In this document: in pieces, positions 16,039 through 23,597 of the stretch
Layout: every line of letters starts with the position of its first letter
How positions within the stretch are numbered: the first letter of the stretch is position 1
Source of the DNA: Novosphingobium sediminicola
GTDB taxonomy: Bacteria > Pseudomonadota > Alphaproteobacteria > Sphingomonadales > Sphingomonadaceae
Length of the DNA: 64,000 nucleotides
Direction: 5' to 3'
Assembly (NCBI RefSeq): GCF_014196525.1
Contig: NZ_JACIDX010000003.1
Location: 186,001-250,000, forward strand
The notes under the pieces: generated by a model
What the model saw: only the letters and a program-made list of their open reading frames with translations
Told to the model about the DNA's origin: nothing
The model's database searches: none
Position numbers and translations under genes: made by a program

Positions 16039-17112
16039 GTGACACCTTCACTTGATGATCATCGCCCCCCTCTCGCCTCAACCCTGATGTATGCCGAAGC
16101 CGCCGAGGCGGGCGCGGCTGTTGCGCGTTTCGTGGCGGGCAATCGCGTCGAACTGGCCCGGCTGGCCGCGCATCTGGCGCAATGCCCGCCCGCCTTTGTC
16201 ATCACCTGCGCGCGCGGATCGTCCGATCATGCCGCCACCTATGCCAAATATCTGATCGAGACGCGCCTTGGCCTGCCCACGGCCTCGGCGGCTTTCTCGA
16301 CCGTTTCGGTCTATGACGCCCCGGTGGTCCACCCGGCGGGCGGCGCGGCTTTGTGCCTTGCCATCTCGCAATCGGGCCGCAGCCCGGACATGCTGGCCAC
16401 GGTCGAGCGTCAGCAGGCCTCGGGCGCGACTGTGGTGGCGCTGGTCAATGACGAGACCTCGCCTTTGGCCCAGATGGCCGATTTCACCCTGCCGCTTTAT
16501 GCCGGGGCCGAACGCTCGGTGGCGGCCACGAAATCCTATATCACCTCGCTGGCGGGCATTGCCGCGCTGGTGGCGGCCTGGACAGGGGATGAGGCGCTGG
16601 CCCGCGATGTCGAGGGGCTGCCCGCGCTGCTCGATGCGTCTTTCGCGCTCGACTGGACCCCGCTGATCAGCGGCCTGCTCGATGCCTCGAACCTGTTCAT
16701 TCTGGGGCGCGGCTATGGTCTGGCCATTGCTCAGGAGGCCGCGCTCAAGCTCAAGGAAACCTCGGCCCTGCATGGCGAGGCCTTTTCCGCCGCCGAGGTG
16801 CGCCATGGCCCGATGGCGGTGGTGCGTGAAGGTTTCCCGGTGCTGGCTTTTGCGGGCGGCGACGCCACGGGCGATGATGTGCGCAAGATCGCGGGCGAAT
16901 TTGCCGCGCGCGGCGCGCATGTCTGGCTGGCCGATGCCAGGGATGTCGCGCCCGAGGGCGTGACCCATCTGCCCGCCTTGGCCGCGCGCGATGAACTGGC
17001 GCCGATCTTGATGATTGCCAGCTTCTATCGCATGGCTAACGCTTTGTCGCAGGCGCGGGGCCATGATCCCGATCAGCCCCCCTATCTTGCCAAGGTGACG
17101 CGCACGCGATGA
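16039..17112 (+). CDS. nagB-II: Glucosamine-6-phosphate deaminase, SIS type (NagB-II)
   Basis: This 357-residue protein has two SIS sugar-isomerase domains like the C-terminal half of GlmS and lacks the glutaminase domain. CARGSSDHAATYAKY and AISQSGRSPDMLATV are the phosphosugar-binding segments of the first domain. KLKETSALHGEAFSAAEVRHGP is split between catalytic Glu and His of the second. It converts glucosamine-6-phosphate to fructose-6-phosphate and ammonia. Start is a GTG with AGGA eight bases ahead; an ATG at 16087 lacks a ribosome site. First gene of the nag/PTS operon, overlapping nagA by ATGA. Confidence 0.9.
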   Translation: MTPSLDDHRPPLASTLMYAEAAEAGAAVARFVAGNRVELARLAAHLAQCPPAFVITCARGSSDHAATYAKYLIETRLGLPTASAAFSTVSVYDAPVVHPAGGAALCLAISQSGRSPDMLATVERQQASGATVVALVNDETSPLAQMADFTLPLYAGAERSVAATKSYITSLAGIAALVAAWTGDEALARDVEGLPALLDASFALDWTPLISGLLDASNLFILGRGYGLAIAQEAALKLKETSALHGEAFSAAEVRHGPMAVVREGFPVLAFAGGDATGDDVRKIAGEFAARGAHVWLADARDVAPEGVTHLPALAARDELAPILMIASFYRMANALSQARGHDPDQPPYLAKVTRTR

Positions 17113-18260
17113 ACACGGTTGATGTCCTTAACGGTCAGGCCCTGATTGCGGGGCAATGGCGTTCATCGGTCCGTCTGACAATGGATGGCGGGCGGATCGT
17201 GTCGGTGGATGATGCTGGCGATATTGGGGGTGGTGCCGATGCGGTAATTGATCTGCGAGGCGGCTATCTGCTGCCCGGCTTTGTCGATACGCAGGTCAAT
17301 GGCGGCGGCGGGGTGTTGTTTAACGATTGCCCCACGGCCGATGGTGTGGCCGCGATTGCGGCGGCCCATGCGCGCTTTGGCACGACGGCGCTGCTGCCCA
17401 CGCTGATCAGCGATTCGGTCGAGGCGGTGGCCGCCGCGCTCGATGCGGTGGATGATGCCATCGCACAGGGCGTGCCCGGCATCGTCGGCGTCCATATCGA
17501 AGGCCCCTTCATCAACCCCGCACGCAAGGGCATCCACAGCGAGGCCCGCCTGCGCCGCCTTGACGATGCCGCCATGGCGTTGCTCACCCGCCCGCGCAAA
17601 GGCGTGGTGATGCTGACCATTGCCCCCGAACTGGCCGCGCCCGAACAGATCGTCGCGCTGGCCCGCGCCGGCGTCATCATCAGCGCAGGCCATACGGATG
17701 CTACCTATGAAGAGGCCATCGCCGGTTTCGATCATGGTGTGCGCGGCGTCACGCATCTCTATAATGCGATGACCCCGTTGCAGCATCGCGCGCCCGGCAT
17801 GGTCGGCGCGGCATTCGACCGCGACGATGTTTACTGCGGGCTGATCGTCGATGGCGTCCATGTGGCCACCCCTGCGGTGCGTCTGGCATGCCGGGTCAAG
17901 GGGCCGGAGCGGCTGATGCTGGTGACCGATGCGATGCCGGGCGTGGGCAATGGGGGGCAACCCTTCATGCTCGACGGCCGCCCGATCTATGTGCGCGACG
18001 GCATGTGTACGGATGAGGCCGGAACGCTGGCCGGATCGGGGCTGGATATGGCCACGGCTTTGCGCAACACGCTGACCATGACGGGATTGCCGATGAACGA
18101 TGTGTCGCAAATGGCCTCGGCCACGCCTGCGGCTTTCATCGGGCTGGAAGGCCGGATCGGCCGGATCGCGTCGGGCATGGCGGCGGATTTTGTCGCGCTG
18201 AACGCTGATCTGGGCGTGGCGCAAACGTGGATCGGCGGCACCTGCCGCTTTGCGGGATAA
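17109..18260 (+). CDS. nagA: N-acetylglucosamine-6-phosphate deacetylase
   Basis: This 383-residue amidohydrolase has LRGGYLLPGFVDTQVNGGGG at the start of the barrel, GVHIEGPFINPARKG with the metal Glu, SAGHTDATYEEA and THLYNAMTPL with metal His residues, and VTDAMPGVG with the catalytic Asp. It removes acetate from GlcNAc-6-phosphate made by the PTS, feeding NagB-II. ATG overlaps the preceding stop, and the next gene begins two bases after its stop, so it lies within one operon. Confidence 0.93.
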   Translation: MNTVDVLNGQALIAGQWRSSVRLTMDGGRIVSVDDAGDIGGGADAVIDLRGGYLLPGFVDTQVNGGGGVLFNDCPTADGVAAIAAAHARFGTTALLPTLISDSVEAVAAALDAVDDAIAQGVPGIVGVHIEGPFINPARKGIHSEARLRRLDDAAMALLTRPRKGVVMLTIAPELAAPEQIVALARAGVIISAGHTDATYEEAIAGFDHGVRGVTHLYNAMTPLQHRAPGMVGAAFDRDDVYCGLIVDGVHVATPAVRLACRVKGPERLMLVTDAMPGVGNGGQPFMLDGRPIYVRDGMCTDEAGTLAGSGLDMATALRNTLTMTGLPMNDVSQMASATPAAFIGLEGRIGRIASGMAADFVALNADLGVAQTWIGGTCRFAG

Positions 18261-18261
18261 G

Positions 18262-20772
18262 ATGATGGTTCTGGATCTGCGCGCGCCGATGGACGGCTGG
18301 ATCAGCCCTCTGGCCGAAGTTCCCGACGATGCCTTTGCAGGCGGGTTGCTGGGGCCGGGGCTGGCGATTGATCCGCTGGGGGATACGGTCTGCGCGCCGG
18401 CCGCGGGCGAGGTGCTGGCGGTTCATGCCGCAGGCCATGCGGTGACGCTGCGTCTGGCGCCGGGGCTTGATGTGTTGCTGCATTTCGGGCTGGAAACGGT
18501 GCGGCTGGGGGGCGAAGGTTTCGCTCCGCTGGTGGCTGTGGGCCAGCATGTCGCAGCGGGCGATCCGCTGCTGCGCGTCGATCTGGGCGCGGTGGTGGGG
18601 CGGGCCAAGAGCCTTGTCATGCCGATCATCCTGATCGAGGCCGAGGGCTGGCAATGGCAACCGGCGCTGGCCCAAGGGCTCGTGGCCAAGGGCGATGTGC
18701 TGGGCCGGATTACTGGCGCGGGCGTTGCCGATGCGGGCGCGGATGCGGGCGGCGAGGTTTTGTCTTGCACCCTGCGCGTGCCATTGGCGCATGGGCTTCA
18801 TGCCCGGCCCAGCGCGCGTCTGGCCGCCCGCGCGCGCGAATTTGCGGCCAAGGTGCAGGTGGAAAAGGGCGAGGCATCCGCCGCGATCACCAGTCCTAGC
18901 GCAATGCTGCGCCTGGGTGTGGGTCATGGCGACACGATTCGCCTGCTGGCGCGGGGCGAGGCGGCGGCCGAAGCGCTGGACGCCCTGAGCGAAATGATCG
19001 CTGGCGGGATGGGCGAATTTCTCGCGGTTTCAGAAACAGTTGCCGAAGTGATTGCTGTCCCGGTTGCCGCAGCATCGGCGCCGCAACCGGGCGACCGGAT
19101 GACTGGCGTAACCGCCGCAACCGGTATCGCGGTGGGCCATGTCTGGCGCCCGCGCCGCGCAGAGCCGGAACTGGCCGCGATCAGCAAGGGCGAGGCCGCC
19201 GAAAGGGCCTTGCTCGACGAGGCTCTGGCCGGTCTGCGCGCGGCCCTGACCGCCCAGACCGAGGCGGGAAGCGCCCAGCAAAAGGCGATTTTGGACGCTC
19301 ATCTCGCGCTGCTCGATGATGAGGAACTGGTGGGCGAGGCCCATGCCGCCATCGCCGCCGGGGCCAGCGCCGCCATGGGCTGGCGCCGGACTTTGTGGGC
19401 GCAGGCCGAGGCTTTGCGGCAATTGCCCGATCCGCGCTTTGCCGAAAGGGCGGGCGATCTGCTCGATCTGGAATTGCGCCTGCAATGGCAATTGTGCGGC
19501 GGAGAGCCTGAGGCGCCCTTGCCCCCGTATGGCGCGATCCTGGTGGCCGAGGATCTGATGCCCAGCGAGGTGGCTGCGCTTGATCTTTCCCGCGTGGTCG
19601 GTCTGGCCACGGCGCGCGGCGGGCCGACATCGCATGTGGCGATCATCGCGGCGAGCCGGGGCCTGCCCGCGCTGGTGGCGCTGGGCGATGGGCTGATGCT
19701 GGTGGGCGAAGGCACGCCTCTGGTGCTGGACGCCGATGGCGGGGCGCTGGAAATCGCGCCTGAGGCGCATCGGTTGGTGAGCGTGCGCGCCATGATCGAA
19801 GCCCGCGCCGCCCGCCGTGCCGCCGCCATGGCCCACGCACATGAGGAAGGCCGCACGCGTGACGGCGCCCGGATCGAGGTCTTTGCCAATCTGGGCAAAC
19901 TGTCCGAGGCCGCCCCTGCGGTGGTGGGCGGGGCCGAGGGCTGCGGATTGCTGCGCACCGAATTCCTGTTCCTCGACCGGCAAAATGCACCTGATGAGGA
20001 CGAGCAGACCGCGCAATATTCCGCCATCGCCGATGCGCTGGAGGGGCGGCCTTTGATCATCCGCCTGCTCGACATTGGCGGCGACAAGCCCGCGCCTTAT
20101 CTGCCGATTGCGGCGGAGGAGAACCCGGCGATGGGCCTGCGCGGCCTGCGCGTGGGGTTGGCGCGGCCCGATGTGCTGGCCACGCAATTGCGCGCGATCC
20201 TGCGTGCGGGCGCCGGGCGGCGGGTGAAGATCATGGCGCCGATGGTGGCCCGCGTTTGCGAACTGCGCGAATTGCAGAGCGTGGCGGCGGCGCAGGCGGC
20301 CGCGCTGGGCGTGGATTTGCCCGAGATCGGCGTGATGGTGGAAACGCCCGCCGCCGCCGTGATGGCCGATGCGTTGGCGGCGCAATGCGCTTTCCTGTCG
20401 ATCGGGACCAATGACCTGACCCAATATACGCTGGCGATGGATCGCGGCAATTCGGCGGTGGCGGCGGGGCTGGACGGGCTGGACCCCTCGGTCCTGCGCC
20501 TGATCGCCCAGACCTGCGCCGGAGGGGCGCGGCATGGCAAGTGGGTCGGTGTGTGCGGGGGGCTGGCCTCCGATCCGCTGGCGGTGCCGATCCTGATCGG
20601 GTTGGGGGTGAGCGAATTGTCCGCCGCGCCTGCGATGGTGGCCGAAATCAAGGCGCTGGTGCGCGCTCTGGACATGGACGCATGCCGCGCACTGGCCGCG
20701 CGCGTGCTGGAGGCCGACGGCGCCGCGCAGGTGCGCGCTCTGGCTGCGGAATTTATCGGAGGGTTGGCGTGA
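18262..20772 (+). CDS. Fused PTS protein EIIA-HPr-EI for N-acetylglucosamine
   Basis: The 836 residues hold three phosphotransfer modules in order. EIIA-Glc type (about 1-155) has phospho-His74 in LLHFGLETV. HPr (about 167-255) has His180 in HGLHARPSARLAAR. Enzyme I (about 280-836) has His458 in RGGPTSHVAII, then GCGLLRTEFLF, LDIGGDKPAPY, GTNDLTQYTLAMDRGN and the PEP-binding GVCGGLASDP. It passes phosphate from PEP to NagE. The start is ATG 18262 or 18265, just after the nagA stop; the leader GGGATAAG is a modest ribosome site. All general PTS functions for this sugar are thus in one polypeptide. Confidence 0.92.
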   Translation: MMVLDLRAPMDGWISPLAEVPDDAFAGGLLGPGLAIDPLGDTVCAPAAGEVLAVHAAGHAVTLRLAPGLDVLLHFGLETVRLGGEGFAPLVAVGQHVAAGDPLLRVDLGAVVGRAKSLVMPIILIEAEGWQWQPALAQGLVAKGDVLGRITGAGVADAGADAGGEVLSCTLRVPLAHGLHARPSARLAARAREFAAKVQVEKGEASAAITSPSAMLRLGVGHGDTIRLLARGEAAAEALDALSEMIAGGMGEFLAVSETVAEVIAVPVAAASAPQPGDRMTGVTAATGIAVGHVWRPRRAEPELAAISKGEAAERALLDEALAGLRAALTAQTEAGSAQQKAILDAHLALLDDEELVGEAHAAIAAGASAAMGWRRTLWAQAEALRQLPDPRFAERAGDLLDLELRLQWQLCGGEPEAPLPPYGAILVAEDLMPSEVAALDLSRVVGLATARGGPTSHVAIIAASRGLPALVALGDGLMLVGEGTPLVLDADGGALEIAPEAHRLVSVRAMIEARAARRAAAMAHAHEEGRTRDGARIEVFANLGKLSEAAPAVVGGAEGCGLLRTEFLFLDRQNAPDEDEQTAQYSAIADALEGRPLIIRLLDIGGDKPAPYLPIAAEENPAMGLRGLRVGLARPDVLATQLRAILRAGAGRRVKIMAPMVARVCELRELQSVAAAQAAALGVDLPEIGVMVETPAAAVMADALAAQCAFLSIGTNDLTQYTLAMDRGNSAVAAGLDGLDPSVLRLIAQTCAGGARHGKWVGVCGGLASDPLAVPILIGLGVSELSAAPAMVAEIKALVRALDMDACRALAARVLEADGAAQVRALAAEFIGGLA

Positions 20773-22478
20773 TGACATCGACATTCCATGGCGCCGCGCA
20801 GGGGCTGCAACGCCTTGGCCGGGCGCTGATGCTGCCGATTGCGGTGCTGCCGGTGGCGGCGCTCTTGCTGCGCATGGGCCAGCCTGATTTGTTGAACCTG
20901 CCCTTTGTCAGCGCGGCGGGCGATGCGATGTTCGCCAATCTGGGCCTGCTTTTCGCCATTGGCGTGGCGACCGGCTTTGCTCGCGACGGCAATGGCGCGG
21001 CGCCCTTGGCCGGGGTCGTATGCTTTCTGGTGGCCACTGAGGGCGCCAAGGCGCTGCTCAAAGTGCCCGCCGATGTGGTGGCAGGCGTGGCCGAGGCGGC
21101 GCGCGGGGCGGTGCAGGGCGCATGGCGTCAGGGCCAGATCGGCCGCGTGGCGGTGCCTTTGGGCATTGTTTCGGGCATGATCGGGGGGCTTGGCTATAAT
21201 CGCTTTTCCGGCTTCCGCCCACCTGATTTCCTTGCCTTTTTCGGCGGCAAACGCTTTGTGCCGATTATTGCCGGGGCCTGCGGCGTGCTGCTGGCCGCGC
21301 TGGTGGGGTTCAGCCATGATGCGATCAATGCGGGCGTCGATGGCGCCTCGCGCGCGGCTTTGAACAGCGGGGCGTTTGGCCTGTTCGCCTATGGCCTGCT
21401 CAACCGGCTGCTGCTGGTGACGGGGCTGCACCATATTCTGAACAATATCGCATGGTTCGTGCTGGGCGATTATCATGGGGTGACCGGCGATCTGCGGCGG
21501 TTTTTCGCGGGTGATGCCAGCGCTGGCGCGTTTATGAGCGGCTTCTTTCCGGTGATGATGTTCGGCCTGCCCGCTGCCTGCCTTGCCATGTATCGCAGCG
21601 CGCGGCCCGAAAAGCGGCGCGAGACGGGCGGGATGTTGGCCAGCCTTGCGGCGACCTCGTTCCTCACTGGCGTGACTGAGCCGATTGAGTTCAGCTTCAT
21701 GTTCCTCGCCCCCGCACTTTTCGCGCTCCACGCGGTGCTGACCGGGGCGGCGATGGCATTGATGTCCTTGCTTAATGTCCATCTGGGCTTTGGCTTTTCG
21801 GCGGGCCTGTTCGACTATGTGCTGAACTTTTCCAAGGCGACGCGGCCGCTGGTGCTGATCCCGGTGGGGTTGGCCTATTTCGCGATCTATTATGCGGTGT
21901 TCCGCTTTGCGATTGTCCGGCTCGATCTGAAAACGCCGGGGCGCGAAGAGGACAGCGGCGATGCGGCCGGGGTTTTGACCGAACAGGGCCGGGGCGCGGC
22001 CTTTGTTGCGGCGCTGGGCGGGGCGGACAATCTGGTCGAGGTGGGCGCCTGCACCACGCGGCTGCGGCTGGTTGTCGCGCGGCAGGAGGCGGTGGATGAG
22101 GCCGCTTTGAAGGCTTTGGGCGCGCGCGGGCTGATCCGGCCTTCGGCGCAGGGGCTTCAGGTGGTGCTTGGCCCGCAGGCCGACAGTGTGGCCAGCGAGA
22201 TGCAGGCCGCCATAGCGGGCGGGCCGGTGGTTCGCGTGGCCGCTCCGGTGGCGGAGAGTCTGGCTGCCCTGTCGCCGCAATCCCTGCCTGCGCCGGTTCG
22301 CGCCGCGCTGGGGACGGTCACATCGCTGCGTGCCGGGCACAGCCGCCTGGTGGTCGAAGGCCCATCCGCGCCCGATCTGGAGGCTTTGTCGGCCCATGGC
22401 CTGCGCGGGGGCGTTCAACTGGGCGGGCAATGGCATCTGCTCTTTGCCCCCGAGACAATTTCCGCCTGGGACAGATAA
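20772..22478 (+). CDS. nagE: PTS N-acetylglucosamine permease EIICB (NagE) with extra EIIB-like tail
   Basis: This 568-residue membrane protein has EIIC to about residue 385 with GLHHILNN and the sugar-motif TEPIEFSFMFLAP, then EIIB with phospho-Cys427 in VEVGACTTRLRL. A third segment (about 503-568) looks like another EIIB: ALG, then HSRLVV, then GLRGGVQL. The active Cys is replaced by Arg520. It imports GlcNAc as GlcNAc-6-phosphate. Start ATG shares a base with the upstream stop (TGATG). A terminator follows at 22503. Confidence 0.92.
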   Translation: MTSTFHGAAQGLQRLGRALMLPIAVLPVAALLLRMGQPDLLNLPFVSAAGDAMFANLGLLFAIGVATGFARDGNGAAPLAGVVCFLVATEGAKALLKVPADVVAGVAEAARGAVQGAWRQGQIGRVAVPLGIVSGMIGGLGYNRFSGFRPPDFLAFFGGKRFVPIIAGACGVLLAALVGFSHDAINAGVDGASRAALNSGAFGLFAYGLLNRLLLVTGLHHILNNIAWFVLGDYHGVTGDLRRFFAGDASAGAFMSGFFPVMMFGLPAACLAMYRSARPEKRRETGGMLASLAATSFLTGVTEPIEFSFMFLAPALFALHAVLTGAAMALMSLLNVHLGFGFSAGLFDYVLNFSKATRPLVLIPVGLAYFAIYYAVFRFAIVRLDLKTPGREEDSGDAAGVLTEQGRGAAFVAALGGADNLVEVGACTTRLRLVVARQEAVDEAALKALGARGLIRPSAQGLQVVLGPQADSVASEMQAAIAGGPVVRVAAPVAESLAALSPQSLPAPVRAALGTVTSLRAGHSRLVVEGPSAPDLEALSAHGLRGGVQLGGQWHLLFAPETISAWDR

Positions 22479-22502
22479 GCAACCGACAGGCGTTTGCAGG
22501 AG

Positions 22503-22550
22503 GGGGCTTGGCAAGACATATTAAGGTCTTGCCGAGCCCCATTCCTTTTT
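22503..22550 (+). terminator. Rho-independent terminator of the nag/PTS operon
   Basis: GGGGCT-T-GGCAAGAC pairs with GTCTTGCC-G-AGCCCC (one T/G position inside the stem) around an eight-base loop, followed by ATTCCTTTTT. It lies 24 bases after the nagE stop and before the GntR gene, so the regulator may have its own promoter or depend on read-through. Confidence 0.88.
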
Positions 22551-22615
22551 GGATAAGACAGATAGCAGACCGCGCAGGCCCGACCATCTGGGCAGGGGCC
22601 GGGCAAGGGAGTATT

Positions 22616-23374
22616 ATGGCCTTTATCGATCAGGTCGGTGTTCTGGATGAAGACGAGTCCGGGCCGCGCTATCTGCGGCTGCAAAAGCTGTTGCGCAACG
22701 CCATCGACAACCGCCGCCTGCCGGTGGGCAGCGCCTTGCCCAGCGAGCGCGAATTGGGCGAGGTCTATGCCCTCTCACGCGTGACGATCCGCAAGGCGAT
22801 CGACAAGTTGGTCGATGAGGGGTTGCTGGAGCGGCGCAAGGGCGCGGGCACCTTTGTCGGCGGCGCGGCCCCGGCGCAATCGGGCCGGGTGGAAAAGAGC
22901 ATTTCCAAACTCTCCTCCTTTTCCGAAGACATGCTTTCGCGCGGGCGCAAGCCGTCGAGCCGCTGGCTGGACCGCAGCGAAGGCGCGGTGACGCCCGATG
23001 AGGCGCTCTCGCTGGGCCTCTCGCCCGGATCGCCGGTCTATCGGTTTCAACGCATCCGCTATGCCGATGGCGAGACGATGGCGCTGGAGCATGTCGCTGT
23101 CCCTGCTTGGGGCTTGCCCTCGGCGGAGGCGGTGGAGGAATCGCTCTATGACGCGCTCGACCTGCGGGGCTTGCGCCCGGTGCGGGTGTTGCAAAGGGTG
23201 CGCGCCATCGGCTTTAACGCCGAACATGCCGCGCTGTTGGGGGTGGAGGAGGGCGATCCCTGCCTGTTCATCGACCGCCGCGCGTTTCTGCCCGATGGGC
23301 GGGTGATCGAGGTGGCGCAATGCTATTATCGCGGCGATGCCTATGATCTGGTCGCGGAATTGAGCCAGAACTGA
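22616..23374 (+). CDS. GntR-family (HutC/UTRA) regulator, NagR/DasR-like
   Basis: The 252 residues comprise an N-terminal winged helix (SALPSERELGEVYALSRVTI and following LVDEGLLERRKGAGTFV) and a C-terminal UTRA effector domain (SFSEDMLSRGRKPSSRWL, GSPVYRFQRIRYADGE, FIDRRAFLPDGRVIE). UTRA GntR proteins near nag genes sense GlcN-6-P or GlcNAc-6-P and repress GlcNAc use. ATG 22616 has AAGGGAG ahead. A larger in-frame opening upstream includes terminator sequence and is not used. Probable targets are the AATTGGTATT sites at 15740 and 15955. Confidence 0.88.
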   Translation: MAFIDQVGVLDEDESGPRYLRLQKLLRNAIDNRRLPVGSALPSERELGEVYALSRVTIRKAIDKLVDEGLLERRKGAGTFVGGAAPAQSGRVEKSISKLSSFSEDMLSRGRKPSSRWLDRSEGAVTPDEALSLGLSPGSPVYRFQRIRYADGETMALEHVAVPAWGLPSAEAVEESLYDALDLRGLRPVRVLQRVRAIGFNAEHAALLGVEEGDPCLFIDRRAFLPDGRVIEVAQCYYRGDAYDLVAELSQN

Positions 23375-23462
23375 GGCTGATATGACGCCCGATCGCGGGC
23401 TTGGGTCGATGGCCGGATGGTCATCGGCGGCTTTGTGCCGCGCGTCGTCCGCAGGGAGTAAT

Positions 23463-23477
23463 TGAGAATAATTCGCA
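23463..23477. promoter_or_regulatory. Fur-box-like element 1 upstream of heme-type receptor
   Basis: TGAGAAT-A-ATTCGCA is a 7-1-7 inverted repeat with one arm mismatch and agrees with most of the TGATAAT-N-ATTATCA Fur consensus. It shares 12 of 15 bases with the element at 23540. Confidence 0.5.
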
Positions 23478-23488
23478 AAAACTTCATA

Positions 23489-23517
23489 GTGCGCGGTCTA
23501 ACCGCTTGACCGCGCAC
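23489..23517. other. Perfect hairpin between the two Fur-like boxes
   Basis: GTGCGCGGTC pairs perfectly with GACCGCGCAC around a nine-base loop. No T-run follows. It could end the gntR transcript (115 bases after its stop) or be part of the receptor promoter, since the candidate -35 TTGACC begins in its loop. Confidence 0.5.
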
Positions 23518-23554
23518 GCCTGCCCCGATTAAACGCTATTGCGAATCAATCGCA
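23506..23554 (+). promoter_or_regulatory. Candidate iron-regulated promoter with Fur-like box 2
   Basis: TTGACC (23506-23511) and TTAAAC (23529-23534) are 17 bases apart, placing the transcript start near 23541. The Fur-like element TGCGAAT-C-AATCGCA (23540-23554) covers that start, the expected position for repression by iron-bound Fur. Confidence 0.45.
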
Positions 23555-23597
23555 TATTTAAAGGGGCCGTGTCATTTCCGTCTTTCGTTCTCGCCGC

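Noticed and set aside
15785..16042. Small plus-strand frame in the receptor/nag intergenic region
   Set aside because: No ribosome site, no homology signal and it overlaps operator-like sequence.
20097..22514. An 805-codon minus-strand open frame opposite the PTS genes
   Set aside because: Crosses two genes with complete catalytic motifs and has no recognisable protein features.
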